Below, in pieces: positions 1-5,569 of a DNA stretch of 5,656 nt (position 1 is the first letter of the stretch; each line of letters starts with the position of its first letter). The position numbers were made by a program, and so were the translations under genes. Below the pieces are notes generated by a model. It was given only the letters and a program-made list of their open reading frames with translations, was not told where the DNA came from and searched no databases. This DNA comes from JACNLN01 sp964626495 (GTDB taxonomy: Bacteria; Fidelibacterota; Marinisomatia; Marinisomatales; CAZVFT01), in contig CAZVFT010000112.1 in assembly GCA_964626495.1 (NCBI GenBank), forward strand, positions 1 through 5,656, read 5' to 3'.

Positions 1-91
1 TAATCAGTATATCTTGACACGGAAGGGACATGGTATTCACCTGATTGAGTTAAAGAAGCTGTTTCTAATAGGGATGGAAAAGTGGATCTAA
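1..91 (+). CDS. C-terminal end of a probable winged-helix (HxlR-like) transcriptional regulator, truncated by the window start
   Basis: An open frame enters from the left edge (codon phase starting at base 2) and ends at TAA 89-91, leaving 29 residues. The tail contains the segment YILTRKG followed by a short amphipathic helix ending in GMEKWI. A 'Y-x-LT-x-KG' turn followed by a helix ending in an aromatic/Trp motif is typical of the wing and C-terminal helix of HxlR-type winged-helix regulators; PadR- and MarR-type proteins look similar here. The DNA-binding helices lie outside the window, so the call rests on this tail alone. It is on the same strand as the following yhhN-like gene and ends 81 bases before it, so it could be a local regulator, but nothing seen proves that. 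Moderate confidence that it is coding, lower for the family. Confidence 0.45.
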   Translation, partial: NQYILTRKGHGIHLIELKKLFLIGMEKWI

Positions 92-112
92 TCATTAGAT
101 TCGTACGATATC
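86..112. promoter_or_regulatory. Cluster of short palindromes, possible operator
   Basis: Three dyads lie side by side between the regulator-like tail and the yhhN-like gene. ATCTAAT-C-ATTAGAT (86-100) has 7-base arms around one central base, TCGTACGA (101-108) is perfect, and GATATC (107-112) is perfect. The first overlaps the stop codon of the upstream frame. Dyads of this size suit a dimeric winged-helix regulator, but short AT-rich palindromes also occur by chance, and no clear -35/-10 pair is visible beside them. Confidence 0.25.
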
Positions 113-160
113 ACTAATTTTATTAAAAATTCATTGGTAGTTTCTCAGTAGAAAAACAAA

Positions 161-166
161 GAGAGG
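161..166 (+). promoter_or_regulatory. Ribosome binding site of the yhhN-like gene
   Basis: GAGAGG lies six bases before the ATG at 173 in an A-rich context. It supports that ATG as the start; no other in-frame ATG lies close by. Confidence 0.7.
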
Positions 167-172
167 AAAACT

Positions 173-826
173 ATGAAAACACTACGAATCATATTTACCC
201 TCCTGGCCGCATTCTCTGCTATCTTAACCATCCGGGCAGAATATCTTGGACCCTCTATTCACATCTATGTGTTCAAACCTTTGACAATGGTGTTTATCCT
301 TCTCATTGCGATTCAAATGAGTATTGGAAATTTTTCAAGATATGCTGGAACCATCATAGTGGGGTTGATATTCTCTCTCGCCGGAGATGTGTTTCTTATG
401 CTGCCATCGGATCAATTTATTGCAGGACTTGTGAGCTTCTTGGTTGCCCATCTTTTTTATATTGTCGCTTTTACCACGGGCAGGCGAATTAAACTGACAG
501 GATTTGGTCTTCCATTCCTGCTTTATGGTGCACTGATTTGTGCGATTCTTTATCCTCATCTGGGAGAAATGAAGCTACCGGTGCTGGCTTACGTGCTGGT
601 AATTCTTATCATGGGGTGGCAGGCGTGTGACCGATATTTTCTCTCAAAAAACACATTCACCCTTCTGGCATTGGGGGGAGCTGTTTTATTCATCTTCTCG
701 GATTCTATACTCGCTCTGAACAAATTTCGTGAACCTTTCGAGATTGCAAGAGTCCTGAACCTGAGCACCTATTTTATCGCCCAGTGGATGATCGCTTTCT
801 CCGTAAAACAAAAATTGTCATGTTAG
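173..826 (+). CDS. yhhN: YhhN/TMEM86-family integral membrane protein, predicted lysoplasmalogenase
   Basis: The 217-residue protein is almost entirely hydrophobic and should form about seven to eight membrane helices, the usual size and topology of the YhhN family. Family motifs are present in order: KPLT (35-38), FSLAGDVFL (67-75, with D72), GLVSFLVAHLFY (85-96, with H93), the central AxxxxRYFL segment (151-157), FIFSDSILALNKF (173-185, with D177) and YFIAQW (200-205). In characterised family members the conserved membrane-embedded acidic residues serve hydrolysis of the vinyl-ether bond of lysoplasmalogen, giving a fatty aldehyde and a glycerophospho-base; that activity is carried over from the family, not shown here. 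Start chosen at 173 because of the GAGAGG site and because the first helix begins at once. The next gene is a putative fused plasmalogen synthase, which gives a natural substrate link. Family assignment is confident; enzymatic activity is probable. Confidence 0.9.
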   Translation: MKTLRIIFTLLAAFSAILTIRAEYLGPSIHIYVFKPLTMVFILLIAIQMSIGNFSRYAGTIIVGLIFSLAGDVFLMLPSDQFIAGLVSFLVAHLFYIVAFTTGRRIKLTGFGLPFLLYGALICAILYPHLGEMKLPVLAYVLVILIMGWQACDRYFLSKNTFTLLALGGAVLFIFSDSILALNKFREPFEIARVLNLSTYFIAQWMIAFSVKQKLSC

Positions 827-939
827 CATTACCGCTTTTACACACTTCTGAACCGAGAGCTTTATCCGCCGTTAGAAGAAGCTGAAATCGTGAATCTCGA
901 GATCTAATCGTGGTGAGTGATCATTGCTCTTTTCCTTTT
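827..939. other. Intergenic part with no gene
   Basis: No credible coding frame was seen between the yhhN stop and the promoter. It contains a perfect 10-base palindrome ATCTCGAGAT (894-903), flanked by two direct copies of AATCGTG (886-892 and 906-912). The palindrome has no loop, so it would act as a protein site if it acts at all. The weak terminator-like hairpin near the right end is listed separately. Confidence 0.5.
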
Positions 940-941
940 TT
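915..941 (+). terminator. Weak rho-independent terminator candidate after yhhN
   Basis: GAGTGA (915-920) can pair with TTGCTC (924-929) around a three-base loop, giving a six-pair stem with two G-U pairs. A T-rich run (928-941: TCTTTTCCTTTTTT) follows directly. The T tract is good but the stem is short, so termination would be inefficient. The tract also abuts the -35 box of the next promoter. Confidence 0.35.
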
Positions 942-969
942 GACATTCTGATTCATCATGGAGTATATT
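940..969 (+). promoter_or_regulatory. Sigma-70-type promoter for the large fusion gene
   Basis: A perfect -35 hexamer TTGACA (940-945) is followed after 18 bases by TATATT (964-969), five of six matches to the -10 consensus. Transcription should start near 975, giving a leader of just under 200 bases before the ATG at 1173. This suggests the large gene is transcribed independently of yhhN. Found by eye; the start site is not measured. Confidence 0.6.
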
Positions 970-1026
970 TCGATAACTAATGGACTGTTTTCACAACGTG
1001 TAATCTTGATATGCAGGATGAGTAAA

Positions 1027-1161
1027 ATGAAACGCAACTTAATTACAATCACATCACAAATCCTACTTATTGGGTGTTATAAATCTGTTGTCTTTGATTC
1101 ATTTATTGAAAGAAATTATCTTATAATAAATAAACTGGCACACAAGATAAATAAAGAATAA
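1027..1161 (+). CDS. Doubtful 44-residue reading frame in the leader, lipoprotein-like start
   Basis: I do not recognise this peptide. It begins MKRNLITITSQILLIGC: two basic residues, a modest hydrophobic stretch and LIGC at 14-17, which fits the lipobox pattern cut by signal peptidase II. AGGA (1015-1018) sits eight bases before the ATG, and the frame lies wholly downstream of the 940-969 promoter. It ends 11 bases before the large gene. The remaining 27 residues are AT-driven (Ile, Asn, Lys rich) with no clear domain. An in-frame ATG at 1018 would add three residues but overlaps the AGGA, and one at 958 lies upstream of the -10 box and would not be transcribed from this promoter. It could be a small lipoprotein, a leader peptide coupled to the large gene, or chance. 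Confidence 0.25.
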   Translation: MKRNLITITSQILLIGCYKSVVFDSFIERNYLIINKLAHKINKE

Positions 1162-1166
1162 AAGGG
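1162..1166 (+). promoter_or_regulatory. Ribosome binding site of the large fusion gene
   Basis: AAGGG lies six bases before the ATG at 1173. The start is also fixed by the protein: the nucleotide-binding-like strand of the first activase domain begins at residue 2-4, so no later start is possible without breaking the fold. Confidence 0.65.
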
Positions 1167-1172
1167 TCTTAT

Positions 1173-4100
1173 ATGATATCCATAGGTCTCTGTACCGGTG
1201 CATCAACAATAACTTTGGTTAAGGCTGAGAAGAACGGAAAGTCGATAGAGATTAATTATGTTCTGTCTCACGCTCATGAGGGAAATCCAAAAGACATTGT
1301 TAGGAACCTGCTGGGACAGGTAGATCTTAATGAAGTTGATTCAATTTGTGTAACCGGTCGGAGATTTAAGGAGTTCCTTAACCTGAACAATATCTCAGAG
1401 CCACTGGCTACCGAATACGCCTTGAAATACATCGATGGTAACAATATCCCTTATAACGCTATTATAAGTGCCGGTGGTGAGACGTTCATTGTCTATAAAC
1501 TTGACGATTCAGGAAAGATCAACAAGGTCCACACGGGGAATAAATGTGCTTCTGGAACAGGCGAGTTTTTCATCCAGCAGACAACGAGAATGGATGTAAG
1601 CTTGGACGATGCTATTAGATATGCACAAAATGAGGAACCACATCATGTGTCTGGTAGGTGTTCGGTCTTTTGTAAGAGCGACTGTACTCATGCCACCAAT
1701 ATAGGCGTGCCCAAGGGGCAAGTAGTAGCTGGCTTGTGCCAGATGATGGCAAGTAAAGTTCTCGAACTACTGAAAAATATACCAAAAGAGAACATCATGA
1801 TCGTAGGTGGTGCCAGCAGGAACGAGGTTATGATCGATTATCTAAAACGTGAGATAAAGAACCTGACTGTCCCTAAAGAAGCTACATACTTTGAAGCACT
1901 TGGCGCTGCTCTGTGGGCAATGGAGAATAAGACGGAGTCTGCTGTTGATCTAAGTCAACTTTTTAAAAAAAACAAATCACAATTCGATTATCACCAACCA
2001 TTATCCAATTTTACAGATATGGTTACTTTTACTCAGATGGAACGGGGGATTACTCAGGATGGAGACCGGTGCATTCTGGGTTTAGATGTCGGTTCCACTA
2101 CCACGAAGGTTGTGTTGTTGCGTGAGTCAGATCTAAAGATTCTGGGAAGTGAGTACCTTCGAACGAATGGAGACCCGGTTGGCGCGTCACGAGCATGCTA
2201 TAAGGCTCTCCTTGAGAGATTGAGCAATACAAAAGTGGTTATCCGAGGGTTAGGGGTGACTGGTTCAGGTAGAAAGATAGCAGGATTACATGCCCTTACT
2301 GATGGTGTAATCAATGAGATCATAGCCCATGCCACAGCAGCTATTCATTTTGATCCTGAAGTAGATACTATTTTCGAAATAGGTGGACAGGACGCAAAAT
2401 ATACATATATAACAAATGGGGTAGCTAGCGATTATGCCATGAATGAAGCCTGTTCAGCAGGGACTGGGTCATTCTTAGAAGAATCTGCGAAAGAGACATT
2501 AGGTATTGAGATGGAGGATATAGCTGAATGGGCGATACAGGGCAAGCGTCCACCAAACTTTAACGATCAGTGTGCAGCATTCATATCGTCAGACACTAAA
2601 AACACATTTCATGAAGGTGTGCCAAAAGCGGACATCGTAGCTGGTCTGGTATATTCCATTTGTATGAATTATGTAAACAGAGTCAAAGGTGCTCGGCCAG
2701 TGGGAAAGAAGGTTTATATGCAGGGGGGAGTATGTTATAATCGTGCTGTACCAGTTGCCATGGCAGCATTGTCAGGGAAGGAAATCGTAGTCCCGCCCGA
2801 ACCAGGGCTGATGGGTGCATATGGGGTTGCCTTAGAGGTCAAACATCGGCTTGACCAGGAGATAATGGAAGAACAGCTGTTTGATCTTGAAACTCTGGTT
2901 AATCGAAAAGTGAAATACAAGAGTTTCTTTACATGTCCCGGTGGTAAGGAAAAGTGTGACCTGGGCTGTAGCATCAACCGCGTGGTCATTGAAGGCAAAA
3001 CCTATCCGTTTGGTGGTGCTTGCAATAGATATTATAATATCCGACACAAGATAAAGTTAAATCCTGTAGAGTATGACCTTGTTACCCTGCGACAAAAACT
3101 TGTGTTTGACGATTTTGCTCCTGATTTGAGCGATCTGCCTGAAGATGCACCGACAATAGGTATTTTGCGTTCCTTCCAGACTAATACCTACTATCCGATG
3201 TTTGCTCATTTCTTTAATGAGTTAGGTTTCAGGGTAGTGCTTGCAAAGGAAGTGGACCAAAAAGGTATAGACCAATGCTCAGCTCCTTTCTGTTTCCCAT
3301 GTGAAATATCTCACGGATATTTTAATAACCTTTTAGACCTTAATCCAGATTATATTTTCCTTCCCCATATTCGCAGCGTACAGGTTGAAAATGGTTATAA
3401 TCCATCAAAGCTGTGTCCATTACTTCAGGGTGAATTATTCTATTTAAAAGCTACATTCGAGGATCGGTTGCTGAATGGTCCTATTATTATATCACCCTTT
3501 ATAGAGTTTTCATTAGATACAACTGGACAGAGGAAGTCTTTCGTATCTATAGCTTCCGATCTGGGAGTGAGTAAAAAGAAAGCCGCTATGGCTTTTAATA
3601 AGGCACGAACAGTTCAAGATAAACTGCAAGGACAGATGATTGAATTGGGAGAAAAGATTATTTATGAGATTGAGACTGATCCAGATAGGATAGGCATTAT
3701 ACTGTTTGGAAGGTCCTACAATGCATTTGTACCTGAAGCGAATAAAGGTATTCCCCACAAATTTGCCTCCCGAGGTATCACGATTATTCCTGTTGATTTT
3801 CTTGACTTGAAACAATATCCTGTTAAGGATCATATGTACTGGTCCTCTGGACAAATCAACCTGAAAGGCGCAGAAGGCATCAAGAATCACACCCAATTGT
3901 TTGGAACTTATATAACGAATTTCTCCTGTGGTCCTGACTCATTCATTATTGGGTACTTCCGGGATATTATGGATAGAAAACCTTCGCTTACACTTGAGCT
4001 GGATAATCATACCGCTGATGCGGGTCTTGAGACTCGAGTCGAGGCGTTTTTGGGTATTGTTACTCGTTATCGACAATTACAAAAAAGAAAAAAGGAAAAA

Positions 4101-5465
4101 CAACAAGACCTAAAGAGCTATCAGTCGGCAACCACTAGAATTGAGAATGAGAAATTACTGATAACCACCTCAGAAAATGAGGAGATTTCATTATTCGATC
4201 CTCGTGTGACATTGGTTTTAGCTTCTATGAGTCAGTATAGCACGCAAGCGATGACTGCAGTTCTGAAGAGGCTGGGGATCAATGCGATAGCCTTACCCAC
4301 TATGGGTGAAGAGGAATTGAAACTTGGACGTGGTAACACTATGTGCAAGGAGTGTCTACCACTTCAATTGATCACTGGTGCTTTCTTGAAATATATGCGC
4401 GATATGCGGTCTGAAAACGAGGTCACCATTTATTTTATGCCCACAGCCGAAGGACCTTGCAGGTTTGGTCAATATCAGGACTTTATGCGAGATTTTATAA
4501 AAAAACGTAAATTTGAAAATATTGCATTTATGTCCCTGTCAGCTTCCGATGCTTATGGAGGTCTTGGGTCAGAGTTTGTTCGATTGGGATGGAATGCAGT
4601 GGTTACCGCTGATGTGTTTGAGGATATACATAATTCCATGCTGGTTGTTGCAGAAGACCACAATAGAGCTTTTCAGGAACTTCAAGCTATCTGGTCCTGT
4701 GTGCTCAAAGGTCTCGAGGGTGGTCAGGATAGTCTAATGAAAGCTCTCAAGCAGGCAGCTACTGATTTGAAGAGAATACCGCAGAAGAAACCCCTTAAAA
4801 AGACACCACAAGTTTTGATCGTAGGTGAAGTATATGTACGTAAGGAAGGGCTTTCTCGCCGGTGGTTGCCAGAACGTCTGGCTGATAGTGGTATTGTTTC
4901 TCACGTGACACCGATTCATGAATGGCTATATTACCTCGATTGGCTGATTGAAAATAAATTAAGTGATAAAGATTATAGTCTTATGGGTCGTCTGGCAAAC
5001 AAGATTAAAACCAAGGTCATGGCGCGGATCGAAAAGAATATCAAAGGAATAATAGCAGAATCGGGCTGGTACATTCCTCGAATGGTGGAAGTGGATCATG
5101 TGATTGGGACTGGTGAGAACTTTATTTCACGAAAACTGACTGGTGAAGCGATCCTTACTGCGGGTGGTCCTATGGCTGAGGTAGGGAAGGAATTCTGCGG
5201 GGCGATCGCCATTGGACCATTTGGCTGTATGCCCAACCGATTGAGCGAATCGATCCTGAATTTAAAAATGGACAGGGAGCACGTGACGAGGTTCAGAAAG
5301 GATAAAATGACCAACAGGGTGACGCGAGAGGTATCCAATTTACCCTTTATTGCCATCGAGAGCGATGGCAGTCCGTTTCCCCAGCTCATTGAAGCTCGGT
5401 TGGAGACATTTATTGTCCAAGCTTTGAGATTGCATAAAATTATGATGAAGTACCAAAACAAGTAA
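1173..5465 (+). CDS. plsA: Fused double activase / double HgdB-like reductase; putative PlsA-PlsR-type plasmalogen synthase
   Basis: The 1430-residue, apparently cytosolic protein shows no signal peptide or membrane helix. Domains: activase 1 (about 1-255; KCASGTG with C125, RCSVFC with C163); activase 2 (about 300-560; GLDVGSTTTK 303-312, EIGGQDAK 402-409, ACSAGTG with C427, QCAAF with C467, QGGVCYN 517-523); cysteine linker (C588, C595, C599, C617); DUF2229/COG3580-like half (about 660-965; C702, C707, C710, GRSYN 846-850, SCGPDS with C919, TRVEAF 954-959); lysine-rich linker (967-1000); COG3581-like half (about 1005-1430; MCKEC with C1058/C1061, GPCRFGQY with C1096, VGEVYVR 1217-1223, PFGCMP with C1352, ARLETF 1408-1413). 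In the family, HgdC-like activases use ATP to push an electron from a [4Fe-4S] cluster into an HgdB-like partner. Inference: such low-potential chemistry turns a diacyl lipid into a vinyl-ether plasmalogen, as known for clostridial PlsA/PlsR and supported by the adjacent lysoplasmalogenase. Another 2-hydroxyacyl-CoA dehydratase-like or orphan reductase remains possible. Architecture certain, substrate moderate. Confidence 0.85.
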   Translation: MISIGLCTGASTITLVKAEKNGKSIEINYVLSHAHEGNPKDIVRNLLGQVDLNEVDSICVTGRRFKEFLNLNNISEPLATEYALKYIDGNNIPYNAIISAGGETFIVYKLDDSGKINKVHTGNKCASGTGEFFIQQTTRMDVSLDDAIRYAQNEEPHHVSGRCSVFCKSDCTHATNIGVPKGQVVAGLCQMMASKVLELLKNIPKENIMIVGGASRNEVMIDYLKREIKNLTVPKEATYFEALGAALWAMENKTESAVDLSQLFKKNKSQFDYHQPLSNFTDMVTFTQMERGITQDGDRCILGLDVGSTTTKVVLLRESDLKILGSEYLRTNGDPVGASRACYKALLERLSNTKVVIRGLGVTGSGRKIAGLHALTDGVINEIIAHATAAIHFDPEVDTIFEIGGQDAKYTYITNGVASDYAMNEACSAGTGSFLEESAKETLGIEMEDIAEWAIQGKRPPNFNDQCAAFISSDTKNTFHEGVPKADIVAGLVYSICMNYVNRVKGARPVGKKVYMQGGVCYNRAVPVAMAALSGKEIVVPPEPGLMGAYGVALEVKHRLDQEIMEEQLFDLETLVNRKVKYKSFFTCPGGKEKCDLGCSINRVVIEGKTYPFGGACNRYYNIRHKIKLNPVEYDLVTLRQKLVFDDFAPDLSDLPEDAPTIGILRSFQTNTYYPMFAHFFNELGFRVVLAKEVDQKGIDQCSAPFCFPCEISHGYFNNLLDLNPDYIFLPHIRSVQVENGYNPSKLCPLLQGELFYLKATFEDRLLNGPIIISPFIEFSLDTTGQRKSFVSIASDLGVSKKKAAMAFNKARTVQDKLQGQMIELGEKIIYEIETDPDRIGIILFGRSYNAFVPEANKGIPHKFASRGITIIPVDFLDLKQYPVKDHMYWSSGQINLKGAEGIKNHTQLFGTYITNFSCGPDSFIIGYFRDIMDRKPSLTLELDNHTADAGLETRVEAFLGIVTRYRQLQKRKKEKQQDLKSYQSATTRIENEKLLITTSENEEISLFDPRVTLVLASMSQYSTQAMTAVLKRLGINAIALPTMGEEELKLGRGNTMCKECLPLQLITGAFLKYMRDMRSENEVTIYFMPTAEGPCRFGQYQDFMRDFIKKRKFENIAFMSLSASDAYGGLGSEFVRLGWNAVVTADVFEDIHNSMLVVAEDHNRAFQELQAIWSCVLKGLEGGQDSLMKALKQAATDLKRIPQKKPLKKTPQVLIVGEVYVRKEGLSRRWLPERLADSGIVSHVTPIHEWLYYLDWLIENKLSDKDYSLMGRLANKIKTKVMARIEKNIKGIIAESGWYIPRMVEVDHVIGTGENFISRKLTGEAILTAGGPMAEVGKEFCGAIAIGPFGCMPNRLSESILNLKMDREHVTRFRKDKMTNRVTREVSNLPFIAIESDGSPFPQLIEARLETFIVQALRLHKIMMKYQNK
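5351..5370. repeat. Perfect 8-base inverted repeat inside the coding region
   Basis: TGCCATCG (5351-5358) and CGATGGCA (5363-5370) are exact reverse complements around the loop AGAG, and the stem can be extended by a G-U and an A-U pair. It lies about 93 bases before the stop of the large gene and is not followed by a T run, so it does not look like a terminator. It could be a stable mRNA hairpin near the 3' end, or a by-product of the encoded IAIESDGS. Confidence 0.55.
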
Positions 5466-5569
5466 TAAATTGATTTCGATCTTTGATGACAAAAATAGAT
5501 ATTAAGATTCTCTAATTACCATTAGTATTTACGTTTGTAGCACAATAGCCTTAACATTTTTCATTCAAT
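5466..5569. other. AT-rich spacer, no convincing terminator
   Basis: A second in-frame TAA (5466-5468) follows the stop of the large gene. The only visible dyad is CTAAT-TACC-ATTAG (5512-5525), a five-pair AT-rich stem with no following T tract, too weak to be called a terminator. No clear promoter or ribosome binding site was found for the next frame. Confidence 0.5.

Noticed and set aside
958..1017. N-terminal extension of the small leader frame starting at ATG 958
   Set aside because: This ATG lies upstream of the -10 box at 964-969, so it would not be on the transcript from that promoter, and no ribosome binding site precedes it.
1122..1127. Perfect TATAAT as a second promoter for the large gene
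   Set aside because: No acceptable -35 hexamer lies 16-18 bases upstream (TTGAAA at 1106-1111 is only 10 bases away), and the region is AT-rich, so a chance match is likely.
1659..1685. C-x3-C-x3-C read as a radical-SAM-like cluster motif
   Set aside because: The spacing is not the radical SAM C-x3-C-x2-C, and the context matches the second cluster-ligand motif of HgdC-type activases.
2070..2860. Sugar kinase (FGGY), Hsp70 or ROK-type protein, given the DxGST and GGQD motifs
   Set aside because: These families share the ASKHA fold, but CSAGTG plus QCAAF cysteine motifs and the following DUF2229 region are specific to the BcrAD/BadFG activases.
3513..3896. Open frame of 127 codons on the minus strand
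   Set aside because: It lies wholly inside the conserved DUF2229 part of the large plus-strand gene and its peptide shows no domain pattern; it is a shadow of that gene. The same holds for the other minus-strand frames, including 5096-5461.
4031..4040. GACTCGAGTC perfect palindrome, compared with ATCTCGAGAT at 894-903
   Set aside because: They share only the CTCGAG core, which occurs near the chance rate in a window of this size, and this copy is within coding sequence.
5201..5210. GGCGATCGCC palindrome resembling the cyanobacterial HIP1 element
   Set aside because: Single copy in the window and inside a conserved coding motif; HIP1 is recognised by high genome-wide frequency, which is not seen here.
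5512..5525. CTAAT-TACC-ATTAG hairpin as terminator of the large gene
   Set aside because: Five AT-rich pairs and no T tract directly after it; too weak to support a terminator call.
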